From assembly GCA_963844175.1 (NCBI GenBank), contig CAWJNE010000002.1:124001-188000 (forward strand): a DNA stretch of 64,000 bases, read 5' to 3'. The notes beneath the pieces were generated by a model that worked only from the letters and a program-made list of their open reading frames with translations, did not search any database and was not told the DNA's origin. Each line of letters opens with the position of its first letter. Within the stretch, counting starts at the first letter, position 1. This DNA is from JALZMG01 sp963844175. GTDB lineage: Bacteria > Actinomycetota > Acidimicrobiia > Acidimicrobiales > Ilumatobacteraceae. Shown in pieces: positions 34,756-44,153 of this stretch. The position numbers and the translations under genes were made by a program.

Positions 34756-34966
34756 GCGAGCGAGCGAATCATCGTTACGGTCGTTCGCTCACTGGTGCCC
34801 CTCGGGGGCACGGTCGGTTGAGCCGTCGCCCAACTCGATGGTGCACCAATGAGCGAGCGAGTCATCGAGCGAGCGAATCATCGTTACGGTCGTTCGCTCA
34901 CTGGTGCCCCTCGGGGGCAACGGTCGGTTGAGCCGTCGCCCAACTCGGATGGTGCACCAGTGAGTG
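34753..34966. repeat. Two tandem copies of a 109-bp GAGCGAGCGAATCATCG repeat
   Basis: Copy 1 core begins at 34758 and copy 2 at 34867; they differ by a few indels. Each unit holds TGAGCGA and TCGCTCA in inverted orientation about 20 bp apart, a TGCCCC/GGGGCA mini-hairpin and GGTGCACC. The array supplies the stop of the upstream small gene and ends at the GTG of the GMC oxidoreductase. The core motif recurs upstream of glnX (reverse, 55880-55897) and after the coiled-coil gene (59310-59342). Confidence 0.8.
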
Positions 34967-36375
34967 ACCGGCTCGAGACGGACGTCCTCGTCATCGGCTC
35001 CGGGGCCGGCGGTGCGCCGACCGCAGCGCTGGCCGCCGAGGCCGGCCGTGACGTCGTCGTGCTCGAGGAGGGACCGCTCGTGCGCCAGGGCGAGGTCGTG
35101 CCGTTCTCACTCGACCAGATGGGACGCCAGTACCGGGCCGGCGGCGTCACACCGGCGCTGGGGCTGCCGTCCATCACCTACACCGAGGGGTGCTGCGCAG
35201 GCGGCGGCACGGAGGTCAACAGCGGGCTGTACCGCCGCCCGCCCGAGGACGTGCTGGCCCGCTGGGGACTGGCCGGCGAGGCCGCAGCGGAGGTCTACGC
35301 GATCTGCGACGAGGTGGAGAAGGAGCTGACGGTCCAGACCGTGCCCGGGGCGCAGCTGCCGGCCAGCGAGGCGTTGCGTCGCGGCGCTGCGGCCCTCGGC
35401 TGGCAACACGACGAGAGCCCGCGGTGGATGGAGTACCCGGCCGGTCCGGCGGCGTGGCAGGGCCGCCGGCGGAGCATGACCGAGACGTACCTGCCACGGG
35501 CCGAGTCGGCGGGCGCCCGGCTGCTCACCGGACACCGGGTCGACCGGTTGATCATCGACGACGGCCGGGCCGTGCGCGCCGAGCTGACGACGGCAGACGG
35601 CCGCCACGACACGATCGACTTCCGCGACGTCTTCGTCTGCGGCGGGGCGATCCAGACGCCGGCGTTGCTGCAGCGTTCCGGTCTGCGCCGGGGGATCGGC
35701 CGCACGCTCGCCGTGCACCCGACCGTGAAGCTGGCCGCCCGCTTCAACGACGAGGTGAACGTCGCCGACGACGTCCCCGTGCACCAGGTCAAGGAGTTCG
35801 CCCCCGACCTGTCGTTCGGCGGATCGGCGTCCAACCCGGGGCTGGTGGCGCTGGCGCTGAGCGATTCGTGGGACCGGTTCCGCGACTCGGTCACCGACTG
35901 GCGCCGGTTGGCGGTGTACTACGCGGCGATCACCAGCGAAGGGCGCGGGCGCGTCGTGGCCGTCCCCGGCCTCCGCGACCCGGTGGTCACCTACCGCTTG
36001 ACGCGGCGCGACAAGGACCTGCTCGGTCAGGGACTCGCCCGCCTGGCGCTGCTGCTGCTGGAGGCCGGCGCCACGGACGTGTACCCGTCCTACCGCGGTG
36101 CGCCGTTCGTGCGCCGGCGGTCCGACTTGGCGACCCTGCGGGCCACGTTCTCGGCCAGCCGGGCCAGCGTGATGACCGTGCACCTCTGTTCGACGGTTCC
36201 GTTCGGGACGTCCGACGACGCCCCGGCCGACCCGACCGGGCGGCTCCGGTCGTCCGCCAACATCTGGGTCAACGACGCCTCGCTGCTGCCCGACGCACCG
36301 GGCGTCAACCCGCAGGCGTCGGTGATGGCGTTGGCCATCCGCAACGTCCGGCACTACCTCGGGTCCGCCCGGTGA
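34960..36375 (+). CDS. GMC-family FAD oxidoreductase
   Basis: 471 residues. FAD dinucleotide-binding motif DVLVIGSGAGGAPTAALAA at the N-terminus, then CCAGGGTEVNSGLYRRPP and a C-terminal NIWVNDASLLPDAPGVNPQ signature with VMALAIRN. Oxidises an alcohol group using FAD. GTG 34960 is chosen because conserved sequence starts directly after it; the longer in-frame ATG 34849 would translate the repeat. Joined by GTGA overlap to two epimerase-type SDR genes and AftD, so it probably acts on a sugar or lipid-linked sugar in envelope synthesis. Confidence 0.88.
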   Translation: MSDRLETDVLVIGSGAGGAPTAALAAEAGRDVVVLEEGPLVRQGEVVPFSLDQMGRQYRAGGVTPALGLPSITYTEGCCAGGGTEVNSGLYRRPPEDVLARWGLAGEAAAEVYAICDEVEKELTVQTVPGAQLPASEALRRGAAALGWQHDESPRWMEYPAGPAAWQGRRRSMTETYLPRAESAGARLLTGHRVDRLIIDDGRAVRAELTTADGRHDTIDFRDVFVCGGAIQTPALLQRSGLRRGIGRTLAVHPTVKLAARFNDEVNVADDVPVHQVKEFAPDLSFGGSASNPGLVALALSDSWDRFRDSVTDWRRLAVYYAAITSEGRGRVVAVPGLRDPVVTYRLTRRDKDLLGQGLARLALLLLEAGATDVYPSYRGAPFVRRRSDLATLRATFSASRASVMTVHLCSTVPFGTSDDAPADPTGRLRSSANIWVNDASLLPDAPGVNPQASVMALAIRNVRHYLGSAR

Positions 36376-37406
36376 CGGCGGCGAGCCCCGAGCGAGTCGC
36401 CGCCCCGGACACCACGATCGTCACCGGGGCGGGTGGCTGGCTCGGCCGGGCCCTGCTCCACCGCCTGTGCGCCGACGGTCGAGCCGTGCGGGCCCTCGTG
36501 ACCGCCGGCGAGCGGGACGCCGACCTGCCTCACGGCGTCGAGGTCGTCGTCGGCGACGTGCGCCGTCCGGACGGCCTCGTCGGCCTGTTCGGCGGTGCGG
36601 ACGGGGTGGTCGACGTGGTGCACACCGCCGGCGTGATCCACCCGGCCCGCGTCGACGACTTCGAGGAGGTCAACGCCCGCGGGACGCGCAACGTGATGCG
36701 GGCGGCGCTGGAGCGCGACGTCCGCCGTGTCGTCCACGTCTCCTCGAACAGCCCGTTCGGGACGAACGTCGATCGACTGGACACGTTCCGCAACGACGAG
36801 CCGTACCACCCGTACGCCGGGTACGGGCAGTCGAAGATGCGCGCCGAGCTGGCCGTGTTCGACGCCGTCGACCAGGGGTTGGACGCCGTGATCGTTCGAC
36901 CCCCGTGGTTCTACGGACCGTTCCAGCCTGCTCGCCAGACGACGTTCTTCCGGCTCGTGCGGACCGGGCGCTTTCCCGTGATCGGCGACGGCCGCCAGCG
37001 GCGATCGATGGTGTACGTCGACAACCTCGTGCAGGGCGTTGTCGCCGCCGAGCTCACCGTGACGCCGCCGGGGCGTGCGTGGTGGATCGCCGACGCCCGG
37101 CCCTACGAGGTGGGCGAGATCGTCGTGACCGTCGGCCGGGCCCTGCGCGCCGAGGGCTTCGACGTGGCCGAGAACAAGGTCCGGCTGCCGGCGATCGCCG
37201 GTCGCCTGGCCGAGAAGGCCGACCAGCTGCTGCAGCGCCGCGGGAAGTACGTCCAGCAACTGCACGTGCTCGGGGAGATGGGCACGACGATCGCCTGCGA
37301 CATCTCCGTGGCCCGGGCCGAGATCGGCTACGACCCCGCCGTGGCGCTGGAGGAGGGGATGCGGCGGAGCATCCGGTGGTGCATCGACCAGGGGCTCGAA
37401 CTGTGA
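36372..37406 (+). CDS. NAD-dependent epimerase/dehydratase (extended SDR)
   Basis: 344 residues. Cofactor loop TGAGGWLGRAL, catalytic YGQSK (Tyr-x3-Lys) and VHVSSNSPFG with the active-site Ser. RPPWFYGPFQPARQTTFF and SMVYVDNLVQG form the substrate region. 3-beta-hydroxysteroid dehydrogenase-like or nucleotide-sugar epimerase-like; context favours a sugar substrate. Overlaps both neighbours by 4 bp (GTGA). Confidence 0.87.
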   Translation: MTAASPERVAAPDTTIVTGAGGWLGRALLHRLCADGRAVRALVTAGERDADLPHGVEVVVGDVRRPDGLVGLFGGADGVVDVVHTAGVIHPARVDDFEEVNARGTRNVMRAALERDVRRVVHVSSNSPFGTNVDRLDTFRNDEPYHPYAGYGQSKMRAELAVFDAVDQGLDAVIVRPPWFYGPFQPARQTTFFRLVRTGRFPVIGDGRQRRSMVYVDNLVQGVVAAELTVTPPGRAWWIADARPYEVGEIVVTVGRALRAEGFDVAENKVRLPAIAGRLAEKADQLLQRRGKYVQQLHVLGEMGTTIACDISVARAEIGYDPAVALEEGMRRSIRWCIDQGLEL

Positions 37407-38446
37407 GGAGCCTCGTCACCGGCGGCAACGGCTACTTCGGGCAGCTGCTCGTGCGCCACCTCGTCGCCCGGGGCGACGACGTGCGGCTGTTCGACATCGA
37501 CGTGACAGCAGCCGGCGGCGACGGCGTCGAGGTCGTCGCCGGGGACATCCGGGACCCTGGCGTCGTCGGCGAGGCCGCACGCGGCGTCGACGTCGTGTAC
37601 CACAACGTGGCCCAGGTCCCGCTGGCCAAGGACCCGCACCTGCTGCGCTCCGTGAACGTCGACGGCACCCAGATCCTGCTCGACGCCTGCCGGCGCGCCG
37701 GCGTGGACAAGGTCGTCCACACGTCGTCGAGCGCGGTGTTCGGGATCCCCGAGTCCAATCCCGTGCTGCCGACCACGGTCCCCAAGCCGCAGGAGGCGTA
37801 CGGCGATGCCAAGCTGGCTGCCGAGTGGGCATGCCTGCGGGCGGCCGCCGCAGGGATGGACGTGTCCATCGTCCGACCGCGCACCATCCTCGGTCACGGC
37901 CGGCTGGGGATCTTCGGCATCCTGTTCGACTGGATCGCCGACGGGGTGGACCCGTTCGTGCTGGGCGACGGATCCAACCGCTACCAGTTCGTGCACGCCG
38001 ACGACCTGGCCGCGGCGTGCACGTTGGCCGGGCAACGCGACGGTCCGGCGGTGTTCAACGTCGGGACCGATCGGTTCGGCACCATGCGAGAGGCGCTGGA
38101 GCACCTCAGCGCCCATGCCGGCACCGGCACCCGCGTCCGCTCGCTGCCCGAACGACCGGCGGCGGCAGCGATGCGGGCCAGCGCGGCGCTGCACCTGACG
38201 CCGTTCGCCCCGTACCACTGGCTGATGTACGCCCGCTCGATGTGGTTCGACATCGACCACGTGCGCGAGGGCCTCGGCTGGGTGCCGCGCTGGTCGACCG
38301 ACGAGATGCTCGCCGAGAGCTACGACTGGTTCCTCGCCCACCGCGCCGCCAGCGCCTCCGACGGCGCCAGCGGGAGCCCCCACCGGCGCACCGCCAAGGC
38401 CGGAGCCCTGGCCCTGCTCAAGCGCACGACCCGCCTCCTCCCATGA
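37403..38446 (+). CDS. NAD-dependent epimerase/dehydratase (extended SDR), second copy
   Basis: 347 residues. Begins RSLVTGGNGYFGQLLVRHL with the Rossmann TGGxGxxG loop; the catalytic motif is YGDAK and the Ser lies in VHTSSSAVFG. RPRTILGHGRLG and YQFVHADDLAAA follow. Distant paralogue of the preceding SDR. Ends in an ATGA overlap with aftD, making a translationally coupled chain from the GMC gene to aftD. Confidence 0.87.
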   Translation: MRSLVTGGNGYFGQLLVRHLVARGDDVRLFDIDVTAAGGDGVEVVAGDIRDPGVVGEAARGVDVVYHNVAQVPLAKDPHLLRSVNVDGTQILLDACRRAGVDKVVHTSSSAVFGIPESNPVLPTTVPKPQEAYGDAKLAAEWACLRAAAAGMDVSIVRPRTILGHGRLGIFGILFDWIADGVDPFVLGDGSNRYQFVHADDLAAACTLAGQRDGPAVFNVGTDRFGTMREALEHLSAHAGTGTRVRSLPERPAAAAMRASAALHLTPFAPYHWLMYARSMWFDIDHVREGLGWVPRWSTDEMLAESYDWFLAHRAASASDGASGSPHRRTAKAGALALLKRTTRLLP

Positions 38447-41400
38447 CCGACCCCCCAGGACCGGCTCCTTCACCAACGTCGGGCTCAGATCTGACCCGAG
38501 AACCCATGCAGCACGCGCCGGACGGCGCACCGGAGAGCGGGTGGTGGGAGCGGTGCGGGATCTGGATCGGGGCCGGGATCCTCGCCCTGCTCGCTTATGT
38601 CCCGGCCCTTGCGTCATCGCCGGGGCGGATGCCGGCGGACACCAAGCTGTTCCTCTACCTCGACCCGGATCGGTTGATCAGCGACGCACCGTGGACGTTC
38701 GACGGCCGCCAGTTCGCCGGCTGGGTCCCCCACCAGGTCATCGCCTACCTCTGGCCCCAGGGACCCTGGTTCTCGCTGGGCGCCGCCGCCGGCGTGCCGG
38801 ACTGGATCACCCACCGCTTGTGGATCGGCACGCTGCTGTTCGCCGCAGGAGCCGGCGTCCTGTGGTGCGGCCGCCGCCTCGGGCTCGGCATCGGTGCCGC
38901 CTTCGCCGCCGCCTGCGTCTACCAGTTCGCTCCCTACGTCCTGCCGTACGTGTCGCGGACGTCGGCGATGCTGCTGCCCTGGGCCGGCCTCGGCTGGATC
39001 GTCGGGCTGACCGTCCTGGCGGCCACCAGAACGAAGTGGCGCCATGCTGCGCTCTGCGCGCTCGTCGTGGCGTCCGTCGGTGCCGTCAACGCCACGGCCC
39101 TGCTGATGGTCGCGCCGGCGCCGGTGCTGTGGTTGCTCGTCGCCACCCTCGAGCGGCGGGTCGGCTGGATCCGGGCCATGACCACGGCGGTCAGGATCGG
39201 CGCCCTCTCGGTCGTCGTGTCCCTGTGGTGGATCGCCGCCGTGGTCATCCAGGGCCGACGCGGCGCCGAGGTCCTCGCCTACTCAGAATCACTCGAGGCC
39301 GTGAGCTTCACGTCGACGTCGACGGAGGTGTGGCGCGGGCTCGGTTACTGGCTCACCTACATCAGCGACCCGTTCGGCGCCACGACCACGGCGGCAACCG
39401 ACCACATGACGTCCGGTCGGCTCATCCTCGGCGGCTTCGTCCTCCTCGTCATCGCCTTGCTCGGCGTCGTGCTGACCCGCTGGCGGGAGCGCCGGTTCGC
39501 CATCGCGCTGATCGTCACCGGCGTCGTGCTCGGCGTCGGCGTGCACCCCCTCGACGATCCGTCCCCGTTGATGAGCGTGCTGGCCGGAGACGGCGAGACG
39601 GGGCTGGCCTTGGCGTTGCGCTCGAGCACGCGCGCCGTGCCGATGCTGATGCTCGGCCTGGCCCTCGGGGCCGGCGCACTGGTGGATGCGCTCGGGTCGT
39701 TCCACCTCGTCCGCAGGATCACGGTGCGGCCGTTGGCGATGGCCGGCGTCGCGCTGCTGGCGCTGGTCAACGTGCCGTCGATCCTCGGCCACGGGCTCGT
39801 CGACCCGGCGCTGGATCGCGACCAGGACGTGCCCGCGGCCTGGGTCGAGGCCGCCGCTGCGCTCGACGAGCTGCCCGCCGGCTACCGGGTCCTGCAAATC
39901 CCCGGCGTCGAGTTCGGCGCCTTCCGGTGGGGCTACACCGTCGACCCGCCGCTGCCTGGGCTCACCGAGCGACCACTCGTCACCCGCGACCTCCTCCCGC
40001 TCGGGAGCCCGGGCGCGATGGACGTGCTGTTCGCTCTCGACGACCGGCTGCAGTCCGGCACGGCCGACGGGGGGTCGATGGCCCCGATCTCGCGGCTGCT
40101 CGGCGTCGACACGATCTGGCTGACGGGCGACGTCGCCTACGAGCGCTTCCGCAGCCCCCGCCCCGAGGTCCTCAGCGACTTCCTCGCCTCGGCCGCCGGT
40201 CTGGGCGTCGCCGCAGCCTTCGGCGACCCCGTGCTCAACGTCGCCGAGCCGGCGGTGGTCGACGAGGTCACCCTCTCCGATCCACGCGCCGGTGAGCCGG
40301 TGGCGCCGGTCGAGCTGATCCCGGTCGACGACCCGGTCGGCGTGATCCGGGTCAAGGATCGCGAGGTGCTCGTCTCCGGCAGCGGCGACGGCCTCGTCGA
40401 TGCCGCCGCCGCCGGGCTGATCGACGGCACCGAGCTGATCCGGTACACGGCCTCGTTGGCGCCCGGCGACGTGGCCGACGCCGTCGACGCCGCCGTCGAG
40501 GTCGTGATCACCGACGCCAACCGCCAGCGGGCCCACCACTGGCGCAGCTCCCAGGACGTCATGGGGTTCACCGAAGACGACGACCCGACGACGCTCGACG
40601 TGCTGCGCCGCGACGTCGCCGATCAGCGCCTGCCGGTGTTCGACACGGAGCAGCTCGCCAACCAGACGGTGGCCATCCAGGAGGGTCCGGTGCGGGCCAC
40701 GGCGTCGTCCTACGGCGAACCGTTCGCCTACCGCCCGGAGGACCGCGCCGTCCGCGCCATCGACGGCGATGCGACGACGGCCTGGGTGGTCGGCGACCGC
40801 TTCGATCCGATCGGCGAGCGGCTCGTCCTCGAGACCGAGGAGCCGGTCGACCAGCTGACGCTGCGCCAGCCGCTCGGCGCGGCGGCAGTCCGTCACATCG
40901 GCTCGGTGCGCATCGAGGCCGACGGCAGCACGATCGGCGACGTGATGCTCGACGACCGGTCGTTGTCCCCGATGGGGCAGACCATCGTGCTCCCCGAGCC
41001 GGCCACCTCGCTCGCCGTCGTCATCGACTCCGTCGTCGTCCCTGACCCGACGATCGGACCGGCGCTCTCCGCCGTCGGCTTCGCCGAGGTCGACGTCGGG
41101 CTCGGACCGACGGTCGAGGTGGTGCGGGTGCCGACCGACGTCGTCGATGCCTTGGCCGACGCGCCGCAGACACCGGTCTCGTACGTCTTCTCGCGCCTGC
41201 GTTCGCGACCGACGGACCGCTGGCGGGCCGACCCAGAACCGACGATGGTCCGCGAGTTCGATGTGCCCGACGATCGCCAGCTCCTGCCGGCCGTCACCGT
41301 GCGGCTCGACCAACGAGCCTCCGACGAGGTCCTTGCCGACCTGCTCGGGATCGCCGGACCCGTCGCCTCGACCCGATTGACCGGTGTGGCATCGGCCGCC

Positions 41401-42862
41401 GGCTGGGCGGTTGCCGACCGAGATCCGTCGACGGCGTGGATCACACCGTTCTCCGCCGCCGTCGGCGCTCGCCTCACCGTGCCGACGGCAGGGCCGGTGA
41501 GCGCCCTGACGATGACCCAGGCCACTGGCGACTACTCGCCGATCACCGGCCTGCGGCTCAGCGCCGGCGGTACCGCCGTCGACGTCACCGTGCCGTCCCC
41601 CGACGAGGCCGGGCGGAGCCGTATCGAGCTGCCGCAGGCGCTGGTCGGCGACGAGGTGACGCTGGAGATCACGTCCGTCGACGCCAGGACCGTCATCGAT
41701 CGGCGCTTCGGCGAGCCCGTGACCCTGCCGGCGGGGATCAGCGCCCTGTCCATCGCCGCCCCGGTCGAGGTGCCGGCCGAGCTCGACACCGGCTGTCGCG
41801 ACGACCTCCTGACCGTGGACGGCGCGGCCCTGCCGCTGCGGGTGCGCGCCACCACCGCCGACCTCCTGGCCGGCGCCGCGATCGAGGCCACCGCCTGCGG
41901 ACCTGGCGGGCCGCGCGACGCACTGGAGCTCGCCGGCGGGACGCACCGGCTGGCGTCCGCCGCAGGCACCGGGCTGCACGTCGACCGCGTCGCCCTCGCC
42001 GAGCCGGCGACGACGACGGAGACGACGGCGACCACGCCGACCATCGAGGTCACGTCCGAGGACCGGTTGAGCCGCACGGCGCAGATCGAGGGCTGTCGCG
42101 ACGGCTGCTGGCTCGTCCTCGGCGAGGGCCTCAACGATGCGTGGTCGGCGACGGCCGACGGAGTCGACCTCGGGCCGCCGCAACTGGTCGACGGCGGGTT
42201 CAACGGCTGGCGGATCCCGCCGAGCGACGGATCGGTCGCCGTCGTGATGCAGTGGACGGCGCAGGGTCCGCAGACCATCGCCCTCCTCATCTCGGCCGTC
42301 GGCGTCCTCGGCTGCTTCGCCATCGCCGCGCTCGATCGGCGCAGCACAGCCACTGCCGCCGTGCCCGTCGCCCGGTTCGCGACGGGCGAGGGTCCCGTCC
42401 CCGATCGCACGCGCTGGATCGCTGCCGGCGTCTGGGTCGTGGCCACGGCGGTGCTGGTCGGCGTCGGGTGGGCGCTCCTGGCCGCCGTCGCCGGCGGCGT
42501 GCTGATCGTGCACCTCGGCCGGCCCCGGCTGGCGGGGGTCCTCACGATCGGGCTGCTGGTCGTCATCGGACTCGTCGTCGTGCGCGTCGTCCAGCGCGAG
42601 CACCCGTTCCCGAACGCCGGCTGGCCGCGCGCGCTTCGAGTGGCTGCACGGGCTCGGGCTGTTCGCCGCCGTCACGCTCGTCGTGTCCGCGTTCGCCGTC
42701 GACCGTCGCAGCGCCGTCGCCGCGTCAGGTGCCGACCGGTCGTCGGCGCACCCGATCGATGCCGGCGGCCAGCGCGCCGCCGGCCAGGACGGCCAGCAGC
42801 GGGGAGAACGGCAGGTGGAACCGGGGGCTGCCCCAGAGCAGGAGCGGCACGCCGACGAGTGA
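38443..42862 (+). CDS. aftD: AftD-type arabinofuranosyltransferase, frameshifted near its 3' end
   Basis: About 1470 residues, similar in size to mycobacterial AftD (about 1400). The N-terminal GT-C domain has about ten helices and the early loop PADTKLFLYLDPDRL, where AftD enzymes have their conserved Asp. GLADQ-like segments are replaced by QVIAYLWPQGPWFSLG. The large extracytoplasmic part contains two discoidin-like (F5/8C) modules near residues 750 (AVRAIDGDATTAW) and 985 (WAVADRDPSTAW), the presumed glycan-binding domains. Three or four helices close the chain. An indel near 42633 shifts the frame just before RFEWLHGLGLFAAVTLV; the corrected frame stops about 42862, overlapping the convergent gene. 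Adds alpha-(1,3)-arabinofuranose from decaprenylphosphoryl-arabinose. Confidence 0.82.
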
Positions 42863-44086
42863 GGCCAGCGAGACGAGCACGAGCACCGTCTCGGGTCGTC
42901 GCGGCCGACGCACCACGGCGACGCCGAGGCCGGCGACGGCGAGCACCGTGACGGCGTGGAAGTAGCCATCCGAGACGTCGCCCAGCGTGCCCGCCGTGGA
43001 GTCCGACACGACCTGGCCCTGACCGACGAGGCGGGAGGCCTCGATCCCGTCGCGGTCGGTCCCGAAGATGTACCTGGCCCGGCGGCCGATCTGCAGCAGC
43101 TCGCGCACGGGGTCTTCGAGCACGAAGCCGATCGCCTTGCGCGTGCTGATCGAGTTGCGCTCGACCTCGGGGAGCAGCGGGTCGGCGCACCCCTCGTGCA
43201 TCGACCACCGGAAGCCGCCGTCGGCGCCGTCGACGCGGTCGAGGCACAACGCGTCGCCGGTGTTCGTCGACGTCGGGATGAAGGCGTCGAGGCTGATCGC
43301 GTTGCGGATCGTCCACGGCACCGACATCAGCACCACGACGCTCAGCGGGATCGCCGCGACGACCAGCGCTCTGCGCCAGCCGTACCCGGCGACCAGACCG
43401 GCGACGAGGGCGGCAAGGATGAACCAGATCGAGAACGGTCGGACGAGGACGGAGACCCCGAGTAGCGCCCCGAACAGCAGGAGGCGCCTCGTGCTCGGCG
43501 GTCCCTCGGTCCAGTCGTGGGTGACGAGCACGCAGAGGGCGGCCAGGCACCAGAAGATGAACATCGTCTCCAGCTGCAGGCTGCCGACCTGGAACACGAG
43601 GTTCGGGAACACGGCCAGGAGGCCTGCGGTGATCAGCCCCGCGAGGTGGCCGAACATGCGCCGGGCGATGACGTAGGCGAACACGATCGTCGCCGTGCTG
43701 ACCACGACGTTGAGCAGCTGTGCGGCGAGCAGGTAGTCCTCCGGGAACGGGGTGTGGGCGACGAACCAGAAGAGCACGGCCAGGATCGCCGGGTACCCGA
43801 CCGGGTAGTACGCCGTCGGCAGGCCGGTCGTGAAGCTGACGTAGCCCCGGCCCTCGGCCATCTCGCGGCCGTAGTAGTAGTACGAGTACTGGTCGCCCAT
43901 GGCGATCTGGCCGCCCGGGTCCGGCGAGTCGACCATCACGACCCAGACCAGGCGGGCAACGAAGCCGACGGCGACGATGGCCACCAGGACACGGTGGCGG
44001 GAGAGCACGTCGACGGTGCGGCGCAGCGGGGCGGGCCGGGTCGATGGTGCGCCGAGCTCGGCCGGACGTCGCGCCACCACTGTCAC
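42725..44086 (-). CDS. GT-C glycosyltransferase, GT39/GT83-like membrane protein
   Basis: 453 residues with 9-11 membrane helices. After helix 1 comes MGDQYSYYYYGREMAEGRGY, the acidic loop of GT-C enzymes, followed by TAYYPVGYPAILAVLFWF. The C-terminal half has a periplasmic loop with two Cys (ALCLDRV and HEGCADP) that may form a disulfide. Uses a lipid-linked sugar presumably. GTG 44086 follows a TACCCT box by 9 nt. Its 3' end overlaps the corrected aftD end. Confidence 0.8.
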   Translation of the reverse strand: MTVVARRPAELGAPSTRPAPLRRTVDVLSRHRVLVAIVAVGFVARLVWVVMVDSPDPGGQIAMGDQYSYYYYGREMAEGRGYVSFTTGLPTAYYPVGYPAILAVLFWFVAHTPFPEDYLLAAQLLNVVVSTATIVFAYVIARRMFGHLAGLITAGLLAVFPNLVFQVGSLQLETMFIFWCLAALCVLVTHDWTEGPPSTRRLLLFGALLGVSVLVRPFSIWFILAALVAGLVAGYGWRRALVVAAIPLSVVVLMSVPWTIRNAISLDAFIPTSTNTGDALCLDRVDGADGGFRWSMHEGCADPLLPEVERNSISTRKAIGFVLEDPVRELLQIGRRARYIFGTDRDGIEASRLVGQGQVVSDSTAGTLGDVSDGYFHAVTVLAVAGLGVAVVRRPRRPETVLVLVSLASLVGVPLLLWGSPRFHLPFSPLLAVLAGGALAAGIDRVRRRPVGT

Positions 44087-44095
44087 CGGCGCGAG

Positions 44096-44101
44096 AGGGT
44101 A
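44096..44101 (-). promoter_or_regulatory. TACCCT -10 box, leaderless
   Basis: Nine nt before the GT-C gene GTG (44086). Confidence 0.35.
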
Positions 44102-44153
44102 CCGCCGGGGCCTGGCCCGCTCCGGCCACCGCAGCGCGCGAGCATGACGCCCC

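Noticed and set aside
39289..42969. Minus-strand open frame of over 1200 codons opposite aftD
   Set aside because: Composition is His/Arg/Asp-rich shadow of the GTC/GAC-rich sense codons and shows no domains; the plus-strand reading is clearly AftD.
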